Of a stretch of 64,000 nucleotides of DNA, positions 48,243-60,104 are shown piece after piece. Source of the DNA: Diploscapter coronatus. Lineage: Eukaryota; Nematoda; Chromadorea; Rhabditida; Rhabditidae. Below the pieces are notes generated by a model, which was not told the origin of the DNA, did not search any database, and saw nothing but the letters and a program-made list of their open reading frames with translations. The stretch lies in NCBI GenBank assembly GCA_964036155.1, contig OZ038423.1, positions 44,097,249 through 44,161,248 on the forward strand, written 5' to 3'. The position numbers and the translations under genes are program-made. Each line of letters begins with the position of its first letter. Within the stretch, counting starts at the first letter, position 1.

Positions 48243-51200
48243 TTACCGAAATAACTCACTGATTTGTCCGAACGGCTTATCGTTGTAGTGATAGAGCCAA
48301 TCTCCGATGAACTTCGGATTCGGAATCAAGTATCGTCCATTCGCGTCGGTAGCCGTCTCGATAGTCTTTATCGTCGAGGTTTGAAGCTGAAAATTTATAT
48401 TTAAAATTTTTTTTTTTAAATAGTTGATATAAGTTTATTTAGCATTTTGTAAAAGTGGTCACTTTGAGAGGAATAATGTGTGGTAGAGATTCTCCTGTCA
48501 AAACTCTTTCTTCAATGGTGATTATTTTCAAGGTTTTGCGCGGCTTGAATAAAATTAGAAATTTGAACCGAGCCGGAAGGAACTGTGATAGTTCATGAAC
48601 TAAACCGGGATTTACTCTTGAAAATCTAGAATCTAACCAAACCGAACTGCACAAAGCCTTGGTTATTTGTACAAATTCTCGATTACTTTTGTTATTTTAA
48701 TTAAATTTACCTGACTCCTCTTCTCCACTCCTTCACCGCAGTTTTTGATCAGATGCACCAATTTTCCATAGGAATATTCTCCTTTCAGAACCTGTTCGAC
48801 TTTCGGCGTCAGAATTTCGAAGTCGTTTTTGAAGTCGTGAAAATTGACGATGTAGATTTTAGCTTTGATTAGAGGGGATTGTAAGTGGTCGACTAGTTTT
48901 TCGAGAGAAATAATGCTGAAATATATTAATTTATATTTTTAGAATAATTGAGTTATTACTCTGATCCATCAGTCAGTATCACGATATTCATTCTTGCGTC
49001 TTTTCTTTGATTGGTTTGAGAGAATTGAGTTATCCAAGACGAGGGTCGTTGGTTTTGAGGGTGTAGTACGTCTGGAATTATTTAATTGGATTTTAATTAT
49101 GATAATTATTATTTAAAGCTGTATTATATAGATATAATGGGGTCAATTAATAGTAATCAGCCTTGGTATCATAAGCTATCTTATGATTATGATAATCTAT
49201 GATAGTTGAAAGTTAATAATCTTCAATTATTTCCTTTTTGTAATTCATAGTAATAGCTATCTATTTAGTTACCCTTGATGTCTTTGATCAGCTTAGAATG
49301 TTCGTTTATGGAACCGAGAGGAATGGCTTCGTTCAATCTTTCGCCGTTATACGTCAGCAGCCCGACATGATCGACTTCTGCAGATATCGTTAAACCCTCG
49401 ATTACCTGGAATTTATGATTATTTAAAAAATATTTTTTTTCCAAATTATGCTTCAAAATTTGAAATATTCAAAATGTTGACGTTAAATAAACAATACACC
49501 TCCTGAATTAGGATCATTAATAAAATCCAGCAATCTGGTAGAGAGGCTATTTTGATAATTTTTTGATAACTAACTGTAATATTTAAAGAATTTTTGTGAA
49601 AATAATATATAACATGTATGATTAATAAATCTTTGAATGATCACCTATAGAAAATATTTCTTTTACCTTCATAATAAAATCTGTGTATTGATCCGTCGTC
49701 GTTTTATCGCTTCTCGTATTGTCAACGATGAATACCGTATCTGAGGGGCATGCTGAAGCGTCGTAAATTATGTTCAGCTAATTTTATGTGGCTTTATTTC
49801 AATACCAAGTCCGAGATTCTTGGCTTCATTGTCGATTTTTTTCATCACTTCGTCGAGCGATTCGAGATCGAAGACGTTTGACGAGGATCGGATGAAATCG
49901 ACCTGAAAATAGCATTTTTAAAATGACTTTTTCTTAACTTGTGAGATTGTGACTTGATTTCTAATAATATGAATGTAACGGTAATTAGAAGATTGCTTGG
50001 TAAGAATTTATTACCGTGAAGGTAGCATTTTTAATTCAAAATTGCTTTGTTTTTTAATAAATAATCCATAATTTCGTTTTCTGAAGTTTCTCGGAAAATA
50101 TGTATCTAGACTTAATCCGATTACTTTTAATTTAGAGGAATTGGAGTTGAAAGCATTTTTATGATCCTGAATTACTCGAGAAAAATGCAGAAAAGTACGC
50201 AGATCAATGAAGTCACTCCCCTCTACGTTGCTCATGAATTATGGGGCTTCCCTTGAAATGACCAATGACATTTCGAATTTCAAATTGTCACTGGTAAGTT
50301 TGACAGAGTGACAGCAGAAATCGCGCAGCGCCACATGTGAAGTATTTTGCAATAAGTCACGTGAGAAAGAATTGAAATTGCAGGGGATTGACAAAATGTC
50401 AAAGAATTAAAAAATGGGAAAACATATTTGACTTGTCGAAGAAACAATGAAATTGAATTATGGAAGGGGTTCTCAGAACATTCAACAGTCAAAATGAGTA
50501 ATCAATGAAGTGGTTTAACTTTAAAAAAAAATTGAACAACTATTACTTGGAAATAGGGTTACGTAATGCAGTTGTTAAAATTTAATCTCTTGATCTTTAA
50601 GTTCATTAATTCAAAGATCGTTTAGAAGAATTCGCAAACTAGCACGTTTTGCAAATTTTTCGATGACAACTTCTTGTTTGTTTCAAAGAAAGCATTTGCA
50701 GAAAATTGAAAATCATCCAAATGTTAGCCAGTTTTCACACCTTCGATTTTTTTTGGCATTCAGTACATACATCTTACAAGAAGCTTCATGGAAATTATGA
50801 TGGATTGCAGTGCTTCTGACTGCGATGAAAAATATTTTTGCGGCAATTGATAAGCTGATCGAAATTTTTGCCGATTCTTACCTTTTCCGAGATGAATTTC
50901 GTGTCGGATCGTTCAAGCGATTCGAAATCATTTATGGCCTCGTCCAGCTCTCGTAAATCGAGATCGCTATTCGTCTTTGGATCAGTGTCGATGTTTCTCG
51001 ATTTTGGAGTTGAAGTAAAGAATTCGGGTGATGAACCAAGTTGAGCTGATGTCTAAATAAAAATAAGATAAGATTTTTTGTAATCTTTATGGCACTGCCT
51101 ATTCAACACACAATGATTTTTAAATGTCTCAAGGTTCTTCACAACTTCAAATGTAGACTAATGGTCGATCATACAAAGCAAATCAGATGTGATATTTTTA

Positions 51201-51356
51201 AACTATCGAGGATTATACAGTTGAGTAAAATGAAACAAAACTCGATATTTTCGAGTTCGAGTCAAGAAATTGATTTAGCAAGCAAATTCAGTAAGAAAAA
51301 CCCACCACAGTAGCCATCGCAATGAAACTCCAAAGAGCGATCAGATCTCGCGTCAT
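48243..51356 (-). CDS. Secreted VWA-domain protein
   Basis: Exon 1 from ATG 51356 encodes a signal peptide (MTRDLIALWSFIAMATV). Following minus-strand exons lie at about 51052-50884 (acidic linker SDLDLRELDEAINDFESLE), 49901-49810, 49752-49671 and 49408-49270. Then come about 49073-48962, 48915-48713 and 48390-48243, ending LFR and TAA. The VWA fold is shown by SDTVFIVDNTRSDK, with the MIDAS D-x-T-x-S motif at the end of beta-1, by EVDHVGLLTYNGER, and by NIVILTDGS, the second metal-ligand Asp. KIYIVNFHDF is a later beta-strand. Residues 80-270 or so form the domain. No other domain (CUB, C-type lectin, TM) is seen. It is likely secreted and metal-dependent in binding; partner unknown. Fairly long AT-rich introns hold no other genes. 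Confidence 0.75.
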
Positions 51357-52545
51357 TGTTATTATAAGTTGCCAGAAAACTACTTTAGCCAATCAAATAT
51401 CAAAGTTTACCGCAAATTCGCGCTATCTCGCTTTTATATGGAACTTCCCCAAAATGGGGCGGGGTCGTCAGATTACAAACTGATAGGTGATAGACTGCAA
51501 GAGACAAGGACTGTTAGAAGAATTGATTGCGAAAAGACTGCGTGCGTTTTGATAAATAGCCAATTCAATCCGTTTTACTAGATTTTTCATGTGGAAAATT
51601 GAATCCAATGAAATTTTGCAGATTTTTCATGCTTGATAGACGGAAGTTGGACAGTCATTATCGAATTCTAAAACACGAAGTTTATTTTCGCAATCTTTAA
51701 AAATACTGTTTGAGAAAGTGCAAACTTTTTTCCACCTAAAATGCGATTTACCTCTGAAACTTAAAATATTGATTTTTATCAGTATGAAATCGGCGAATCC
51801 TGATTCTTCTCTGATATCTCTCAGTCTCTTAACCGTGATTTTTAATGATCACCTGAATGATCGTAGTGCAGAACGACTGCTAAAAATAGCGTTTTATCAC
51901 TACGTGTGGACGGCAAGATTGATAAAACGATGATAAAAATAGAAGCATGAGGTTATTTATTGTTATCGTAAATGTTGCACTATTTGTTATGATAAATATC
52001 GTAATGATCAACGAACAATCTAAGCATGATTTTATTCATCATAGAAGAGCTAAGCTTATAGGGTGGAAATTAAATGCGTGAGATGCATCTTCTTCCATCG
52101 TTAAAAATACAAATTATAGTAAATTTTTGACTCTTTTCCTGCTTATTTTAGGAAAAAGTATCAATAGAATATAACTTACAGAAAGAATTGCAATCGAGTT
52201 TGATTTCTTTTGAGAATTTTGGAGCAAGTTTTTGAAGCGGACTCATGATACTTTAAAGGCATTGTTTGATTACGACATTCTAAATTCTGGTGACGCCACC
52301 ATAATCCACACATGTCAAAACTAGGGTGGAATTGGCAGTATTAGATTCTCCAATAATCCTAATACCACTATTAAATTTGATTTTAAAATATTTCAGTTTC
52401 AGAATAAATTATTAATTTTCCGAATTCTCTTTTTACAATACTATTTCCTTTCCATTCTGTATGATCAAATATTATTTTCGAAGATTATTATGACCAGGAA
52501 ATTAATTTCTTATCATTTTTACCATTTTCAAAAATCCCCACCTGT
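51357..52545. other. Intergenic, no gene seen
   Basis: 5' flank of the VWA gene and sequence beyond. No exon chain, repeat or RNA gene was identified. Confidence 0.4.
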
Positions 52546-53347
52546 CTAGTCGGTAATTTTGGTCTTCATGTCTGTGACTCTGACTTCGATCGCCTTCATC
52601 TGTCTGCTCGTGGTGTTCTTCACTCCCAACACGAAAGACGTGAATTTTCCCTCGTTTTCCCGAGTGAATTCCAGCAATTTCACTTCAATACCGTCCGATT
52701 CCACCGTGTTCAGTAGGACCAAGGGCGAAAACTGAAAATTTGTACTTTTTAGAATGTTTCTTAGGTTACGAAAAACTTGGACTAAAAGCAAAAATGCAAA
52801 TAATAATAGCTTCTTATCTGATTTTGATTACCCATAAAATGGGAGTTTTCAAAACAACATGTTTCAAAAATCTAGGAAATGTTAAAATATCCATAATTTT
52901 CGTGAAAATCTGTCTCAAAATTAGTCATATCAGTTGAGTTCTGTCTGACCCCGGAAGGCTGTAGAGGAGTGAGTGCTGTGTGTAAGGAATCGACGAGTAT
53001 TGATGAGCACGAAAACGTTTATTAATAACAGTTTGAGGGTATTTATAGAGATCGGGGTGAGATATCTAAGGATAGATATGCAATTACTGTGTAGTGAGAT
53101 TATCATATACTTAATGCTCTAACTATATCTAAGGTTAATTTCCTCAGAGTGATCATTTTGATTGATGCGTTTATGTAAAAAAATTCAAATTTATTTGCTA
53201 TGTTTCGAATTCTTCCTACCGTAGATTTGACGGCCTCAGCGATCGACCGAGAACCAACCGTCGAAAAATCCAAGTCGATCAGCAAATCGAGATTTCCGCT
53301 GGTTTTCGGTTGCCCAGAATTTGAAACCGGCTTCAGGTTTGACGCCC
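52546..53347 (-). pseudogene. AP-3 beta-subunit-like C-terminal fragment
   Basis: Two exons joined in phase 0. The first (53347-53213) contains SGNLDLLIDLDF, like the acidic dileucine/clathrin-box hinge of AP-3 beta. The second (52733-52546) reads FSPLVLLNTVESDGIEVKLL then EFTRENEGKFTSF and VKNTTSRQMKAIEVRV, ending TKITD and TAG. The LLN-x5-G, FTR and NTT-R positions match the beta-adaptin C-terminal domain of AP-3 as I know it. The protein stops about 70 residues short of the usual end, and no trunk exons are present upstream, so it is a fragment or truncated paralogue. An LTR-like stretch (AATAAA and TATAAATA on the minus strand) sits in its intron at about 52925-53105. Confidence 0.45.
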
Positions 53348-54255
53348 CTGAAGAATATCATTTTCAATTCGGTGGGAAAATATTTAAATTTAATCCTGAC
53401 AATTCAAGTTTATACTACATCTTATTTTCAAAATTCACCTTTTTAATAGAAGCTTCTTCTCTCAAAATACCCACCTGCATTATTGGTATCTCTTGACTTG
53501 TTCCTTCGGTTACGTTGCACATCGATCTGGGATTACCTACAAAACGGTGTATCGTATGTAGAGATAGTTTCCAGGTCCCGAGAAATAAGCCTGGACAGAC
53601 AAACAGACACTTTACAAAAATGCTAAAAAGGTTATATAAAGAAGAATCAATATTTCGTCGGAATCTACCAATCGAATACAAACAATAAAATAACGCGATA
53701 TAGAAATAAAAATTTATTGGTTTGAAAATAAAAAGAAACACTTGATGATTCCTGAGAAAATCGGAATAAAGAATAAAAGTGATAGAAAACTATCTAAGGA
53801 AGTAGAAGGAAATAAAAATACAATATCTTACGAAAAATAAAAAAATATTTAATCATACAATCTAGCAATAGTATTTTAAAAAATTGAGGCTGTCAGAATA
53901 GCAATCAAATTCAGGGATGTTTTGAAAAAAAAAAAAAACAAATGAACAATTGCAAAGTTCATTCATCACACGGTTTGTCATGCATAGCGTAAATTGGTGC
54001 ATTGTCTCGATGAAATTCAATTTTTCTTAAGGATTTCTTGGCGAGCATTGTTTCAAAACTAATCCATTTCTTATAGCCACAGGTCCCTCTATAAGAAATG
54101 AGTTTCAGAATTTAGAAAAAAAAAATGTCCAGAAAGAAATTCTTAGGCGAAAAATATTGTTACAAGGAGGGATAGTGTGTATTAGGGAAACTAGAAAATT
54201 CAGCCCTATGCGCCACTTGACAAACCGTGATCATTTTTCTCAACCCTCGTCGCCG
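53348..54255. other. No gene called; one possible exon
   Basis: 53538-53476 on the minus strand (MCNVTEGTSQEIPIMQ) is bounded by plausible splice sites but does not phase with the AP-3-like exon. The rest is AT-rich, with a 14-A run near 53925. Confidence 0.3.
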
Positions 54256-55676
54256 TTATCGTCGCCGTCGCTGTCGCCCGTTCGGGTCCGATTCGGCCAC
54301 TTCTTCTTCAATTTCCAATGGGTTGTAGGGCAGGTTTCGACGTATCATTCGTGATCTTGGCGGGAAATGGTTTTGAACGAAGTCGTCTAAACTTGGACAT
54401 AATTCAGTAAATTTCATGACTTTTATTCTATAATTAGGAACCGTTAATTAAAATTACAGATGAGACTTTATGGGCTATATTATATACCATTCTGTAGCTA
54501 TTAATCACCACTATTCATTTGTAAGAAGAAAAAAGAACATTATTGGCCAAATATCGAACTAGTGTAAAACTCGCTATGATACTCAAACATTTTTGCCAAA
54601 CCAAATTAAGGCAGAGGTGGCTTACACTGGCTTGCTCCCCTTTTGTCGATTCGGCTGCAATCTCGCAACATCAGACGCTGGTCGATGATGAACTTCGAAT
54701 TGACGACTTCGATCGTTCCCGATCGAATCATTTCCACGGCGCTGAAATATTGGCACATTTTAATTAGTGGTTAAAAACTCAAACCCACATGTCTAGGTAG
54801 AACTGCCCAATATCCAATATCGCATTGATGTCGTTCTCCCACGGTTCAAAGTTTTGCGGGAATGTGCCGGACTAAAAATCGATGATTCTTTTATCGGGGC
54901 GTTATTATTAGAGGATCAATAATGATAGGGTATTTAAATTGAAAACTAAAAACCTCAAAAAGATCTTCTAAATATTGTGTCTGTTTAACCAAATTTAATT
55001 GAGACTATTAATATCCGCTCATCAAAGTTCATTCAGTTTTGCTTTGGTTGGTTGATCTTCGACAATTTTAGTTGTATGAGTTCATTTTTTCTCACGTTAA
55101 CGTTTTCGAGACGTCCAGCAGTCCAGAGCGTTTGAATGAGACATCTCTCGACAGTCTCAGCTATTTCCATCGATTGTCCAGCCCCTGAAATTAAAATATA
55201 TTAATTGCCAAAATTTGTTTAATACCGATTCGAACTACGACGAATTCCGCCCCGTTTTCGGCAGCATTTTGAAGATAGGCTATCACGGGCTTGTGGTTCT
55301 GAAAATATTTTACACTTTTTCAGAAAACTTGTTTATTCATACGTATGGAGAATTGGGATTTCTCACGCCTGATCTGGCATCTCGGAAATGTTCATTTGCC
55401 CGTCTCTGAAATAGAAGTTGTTCGTATTTTGTTTATGTTTCACTTAAGATTCAGGCTTCAAATACTATGATTGAATGTTGTTTACTTCTGATTCTCTTTA
55501 AAGTTACTTACATATTCGCACGTTACGCCCACGTATATGCAGCCATCAATTGCATGCCGCCTTGTTGTATCTTTCCTGGCTTTCGGCAGTCGACTTCTCT
55601 CGATAATGAGATAGCTGCACCCGTTCATCTTCTTCAGAGACGTAGCAAGCAGCTGAATTAGGCGATTTATTTCCAT
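54256..55676 (-). CDS. GIY-YIG-like nuclease domain protein
   Basis: Seven exons join with consistent phases. From ATG 55676 (MEINRLIQLLATSLKKMNGC) the protein continues SYLIIERSRLPKARK, then CIYVGVTCEYRRANEHFRDA, VIAYLQNAAENGAEFVVVRI, MEIAETVERCLIQTLWTAG and RLEN. This order (a YLI strand, YVGVT strand, conserved R and H, then a glutamate in ETVE) fits the GIY-YIG endonuclease fold and resembles the LEM-3/ANKLE1-type domain. About 110 further residues include WENDINAILDIGQFYLDIAV and the basic tail DPNGRQRRRR. No LEM or ankyrin domain is visible upstream. The gene starts 41 bases after the last called exon of the C2H2 gene, so a single fused gene is possible. Family call is mine and unverified. 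Confidence 0.5.
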
Positions 55677-55716
55677 TGCTGTCCTCAGCGTCAACGACAA
55701 TTACCTTCTGGATGAT

Positions 55717-58700
55717 CGAATCGAGCTCGTCCACCTTGACATTTCGTTCACTCAGCTGCGCCTCAAGGGTGTTGACGCTACTCGCAGTGTAGCATTTGGA
55801 GCTGGCAGTTGAGTTGACGATGGACTTAGCGCCTTTGAGTCCATTGGCGATTTTCGTTGCTGCAAGCGCCGCTACGCTTGAAGTCCTGACTATGCCCTAA
55901 ATGTATATGCAATGTGTTGAACTTGTTGTTTTCAGGAAATTACGAAAATTCATCACCTCACCACTTCACCACATCTTTAGACACGAGGGAAAAGAAAAAA
56001 GTAGGGGGAGGAGCTTGGAGTTTCTTCGTTAAAAAAGACGTGAGGTGGTGAATTTTCGTAATTGCCTTGTTTTCCACATACATTTTGAGTTTTCCATGGC
56101 ACGGGCATAATACTCAGAACGAAGTTGGGCGAGTTGAATACAGCACGTGATAGGCGAGTAACGAAATCGATTGGGAATGACTGAAAAATTAGTTTTTTTT
56201 TTTCTGTGAAGCATTAAATTCATTTACCGTGATGTTGTCGGTGAACGCTTCCGCTTCGTCGACGTCCTTGTGCTTTTTCAGCCAGTGACCACGCACTTCT
56301 TCACGTCGAGTAGAAGTGTAATTACAATGACAGCAGCTGAATCGTCTTACTCCATATTCCTCAGAATAATGAACAACGAAATGCGCCAACACGGTCTGAA
56401 ATTAGCACATTGAGCTCATATTCTAAAAACTTTATAAGAAAAATGAAGTTTTAGAGGCTTTCTCAGACTTAATCCTAGCGTGAGAAATATTTCTTGTTCA
56501 AACATCTCATTGAATCAATTAAAATGCAAAACTGACTGATGAAATAAGTCCTAAGCCGATTTAAAGAGAGATCTTCCTATGTTTTATATTTTTCTCGAAG
56601 AAAATTGCTTCCGAAAGTAATTATGGAACACGGTATTTATTGAGTTATCAAGGTTTACATTTATTACATATACAGTCTGTAGCAAAAATATAGACGGATT
56701 TTGTGAAAATTGATCGGTAACCACACTTAACCGTAACCAATCGAGCTGATATTTTCAGAATATTATTCTTCGTATTCGATTTACTATATTTCCAAGTTAT
56801 GGCCCGACTGGTTACATAGTAATGATTCTATGATTTTTTTTCAAAAAGTCTATTTATAACGGGAAATGTTAGTGAAATTTTCTTTAAAAATTCACAACCT
56901 AAATATGACAAGTGGTATCAGAGTGAAAGTTACCTGATCGGAAAAGTCATTGTTTACTGCATCTTTTGATATATTACTCACTACCTAAAAAGTTTTTTGA
57001 AGAGTATCGATTCGATGAATCTGATGCATTTCGTTAACTATGGAAAATGAGGCAAAAATCGCGATTTTTGAAAGAATGGTCCGGTACTCCTCAAACAATT
57101 GTTTTTGGGTAATGAGTAGTATACCACACGGTGCTTTGAGCTGTGAAATAGAAAAAGAGCACACTCGCAATTTAAATCACACTGAAAAGAAGCGGGAAAT
57201 GATCGATTTTCACAAAATCCGTCTATATTTTTGCTACAGACTGTAGTACTAATAACTAAGCTAAATGAATTACTACTGCTCGTCCTGCGTTAGGAATCCG
57301 AAGAGTCCTGTTACAGAGATGGCACTCGATGTCGACTTCAGGACCAGATGCTGATTTGGGTTCATCCTTGCCGACTGGTTCAGCCTCAGGAAGTTCATCG
57401 TCGGGCAGCTGAATTTCGACAAAATGAATCAATATTTTGCATTGATTTATCTTCCTAACTGCTCGAACTCCAGGTTTCGTCCTACGAACCAATTTTGGAC
57501 GGCGTGCCTTTGCAGCCACGGTCGGTTTCTAAATTAATTCATGATTCTTTACAAAACTCATAAGTCGCAACACTTTATTCTCTCACAGTAGCGAGCAAAA
57601 GTTTGGCCGCACCCCATATTTCCGTGATTTTAGGGACCACAATAATGACTTGGACAGTCGAACTATAGTATAGGTAATCAAACCCATTGAGAAATAATAT
57701 GGGCACATTAATTACCGACGACCCTATTAAACACCGCACAAATGGCGGAAAATTATATTTTGTAAAACATTTTGTGGTCCCTATTTAGTTAGTTTCAAAG
57801 TAAATCAGATGGCATATTAGATTTCAGACATATTTAAAATTCAGACTTTGCGATTTTAGAAGATTATAAAACAAATCAAATTATCAAATCATTCGAAAAG
57901 AAAAATCGATATACTTACCTTTCCAGAAGCTGTTCCAACCGAAGTGCCGACTCCATAAGACGTCGAGTCGGTGGCGTTGGCGACCAGATCCTAAAATTCA
58001 ATAAATCCCAATTAATTAATTTTAGCCTAGGTAACACATTCATAATCTTTAGATCTACAGATACACCCTAATGGGCATTATTGCTCGTTTTCATCTATAA
58101 TTTTGTATGAATTTCAGTTTCAAGGTAATTTTTAAATCAGATGAAATTCTCATTAAATAAATCAGGTTTTTAGAGTTAAAAGTATGTTCTTAATTTTTTT
58201 TTACAAATTTACTTACCATAGAGTCGTTGTCATCGTCCAGGCTGATGAGCTTCACCATTGAAGTCGGGGAGAGTGATCGGGGCTGTTCCAGACGATGCTT
58301 TGCGCCACCAATGCACGCTGCCTTCTGCATGCTCTCGATCCTGCAAATTTTAGAATAATCAATCAATGTATCAGAGGTGAAAACGGAAATTCTGGCGTTT
58401 TCGGGTGGCTCCGGCTTTGCGAAAACCATTATTTCGATACTGGTTCCAGTTTAACAAAAACCGTGATTCCGGTTCCGAATTTTTTTTAATTCAATTTCGT
58501 CTCACCCCTGCAATGCATCCTTATTTCTTGATGTTCTTTTTTCTAAGAAATAATAATTTTATTGGTAAACCATACTTATTTGATGATTGATTCCTTTTTC
58601 GAAGTTCTGGGCGTTTAGACTCAAGCTTCGACTCCGATTCCTGAAAAATAGGAATTATTTTTAGTAAAAATCTGACAGGTGAGGGGCAATTCCATTCCCC

Positions 58701-58908
58701 ACTCACTATGCCCCATTCATCCCACTTTTTAAACAGAAAAGTAAGACATGTGGAAAATTATCCCTCACTTCGTATGACTAATGATCTACGATAATTCAAT
58801 AATTTTCGACGTTTTCTATCAATAATCAGAAAATTCAACAAATCTTCAAATTATATATCTGACCTTCTTTGTGCCCGTATTTCTCGTCTTGATCTGTTCC
58901 ATGTCCAT
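55717..58908 (-). CDS. C2H2-type zinc-finger protein, paralogue of 39.3-kb gene
   Basis: ATG 58908 starts MDMEQIKTRNTGTKK. Exons follow at about 58640-58577, 58340-58217, 57990-57920 and 57530-57450 (basic KARRPKLVRRTKPG), then about 57415-57270 (EVDIECHLCNRTLRIPN) and 56394-56229 (LAHFVVHYSEEYG, CCHCNYTSTRREEVRGH then LKKH). The last are 56180-56082 (SFPIDFVTRLSRAVFNSPNF) and 55900-55717 (KIANGLKGAKSIVNSTASSK). Two C2H2-like fingers match the plus-strand gene at 40.1-40.8 kb, and the intervening intron is also homologous, so a recent inverted duplication is likely. This copy keeps the donor ACG|GTAAAT that the other lost. The large intron carries a Tc1-type element. The last exon ends in phase 0 at GTAATT without a stop, so one more exon or fusion to the GIY-YIG exons is expected. 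Confidence 0.6.
56673..57243. mobile_element. Tc1/mariner-type MITE in zinc-finger intron
   Basis: A 571-bp element with near-perfect inverted repeats of about 42 bp (CAGTCTGTAGCAAAAATATA ... TATATTTTTGCTACAGACTG) between TA dinucleotides at 56671-56672 and 57244-57245. The homologous intron at 40.26-40.33 kb lacks it, showing the empty site and that insertion followed the duplication. A 67-codon frame (57040-57246) overlaps the right end and is not a transposase. Confidence 0.88.
58372..58510. mobile_element. hAT-type MITE, 139 bp
   Basis: The ends CAGAGGTGAAAACGGAAATT and (reverse-complemented) CAGGGGTGAGACGAAATT are imperfect inverted repeats. The 8-bp flanks CAATGTAT (58364-58371) and CAATGCAT (58511-58518) differ at one base. 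It is inserted in an intron of the zinc-finger gene. Confidence 0.65.
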
Positions 58909-59461
58909 CGTCGTTTAACGGTCTCACTATCAGATGGAAATTGATCGATGTCCGCAATTAGCGTAGTAGAACGGTTGACTGGTGTGAGTGAATACTGAAA
59001 ATAGCACATAAGACAGAGTTGAAAAAGAAGCTGTAGAAAACAATAGTAACAGGCATATAGCATACAGTAGGAGAGACAATCGGCAGAATAACGATAATGA
59101 CCAGTGCATATCGAAAGACAGGTGGAGCTGAAGGAAAAAAGACTGAAAGGAAATATGAAAGAATTTTAGAGAAACAGAAAAGACTGTCTAACATGATGCG
59201 GATAGATAAAGCTCACAAGTATCGAGATGCAAAATGGCTAGATGATGAAATCAATCTAAACATAAGTGAAAAGAAATAAAGGAATTTTTTCGAAGTTGAC
59301 GATTTTGGATTGACTCGAAGATTCAGACAGCATACTTGAGATTATGTTATTTCTGATGAATATCTCAAAAAGTGAACGAAAAATTAGAAAAGGTATTAAT
59401 TGTACGCTAAATTAGAGGCAATCAACAATAGTGAATCTGAAATAAGGCATGGATAAGAATT
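58909..59461. other. 5' flank of zinc-finger gene
   Basis: Contains a frame of 60 codons on the plus strand (59097-59276, lysine/arginine-rich, KKTERKYERILEKQKR). It has no recognised domain and no flanking splice or polyA evidence, so I do not call it a gene. Confidence 0.3.
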
Positions 59462-59644
59462 GGCTGAGGGTACTTTGTTACCACAAGTGAGTATTTTGTT
59501 ACCAAAGAAAATAATGAACACATTGTTACCAAAAGTGAGTACTTTATTACCAAAGCAGAAATAGTGTAAGATAAGGAGAAAAAAGGAGAGAAATAGCGTT
59601 TGGTAACAAAGTACTCACTCGTGGTAATAAAAGTACCTCCAGCC
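59462..59644. mobile_element. Mutator-like foldback MITE with 9-bp TSD
   Basis: A 183-bp element with inverted ends of about 45 bp (GGCTGAGGGTACTTTGTTAC left; GGCTGGAGGTACTTTTATTA from the right). It is flanked by perfect 9-bp duplications ATAAGAATT (59453-59461 and 59645-59653). Inside, GTTACCAAAAGTGAGTAC-type motifs are repeated in both directions. A 9-bp duplication and long inverted ends are typical of Mutator-like MITEs. Confidence 0.85.
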
Positions 59645-60104
59645 ATAAGAATTCATGCAATTTGATTAGAAATAAATAAAAGGAGTGCAATTCATTTTAT
59701 GGTAAATTTTTTAGGGTCCCCAAGTGGGTTTCGGGATTAAAAGTATGGTAGTCGAGTTGGGCATGAAAACGTCCATGGCAAAGTACCTTAGACGATGGCA
59801 ATAATAAAAAAAATCGAAAAATATCTAAATCTCGAAAAATGCAAATTTGTAACAGTCAAAATGAACAGAGTTTGTAAAGAAACGCGTGGAAGGGCGGAGC
59901 CTAATGCATTTCAATGCATAAGCGTGCGGGGGCATTGCAACTTCGCATTTCAAAGGGATTTCATGGCTTTTCGAATAGTTCACTCATTCACTCGCTCACC
60001 CCTCACGCTGCTTTGTTTTGTCTCCTCCCCCCTTTCGGCCCGCCCACTTCTGCAATGCGCAGGCGTGAAAGAGCAAAAAACCAATGAAAGGAACGAGAAG
60101 CGAA

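Noticed and set aside
57588..57790. CAGTAGCGAGCAAAAGTTTGG as a Tc1-type element end
   Set aside because: The end resembles the 4.1-kb family, but no opposite inverted end is visible nearby; possibly a truncated copy.
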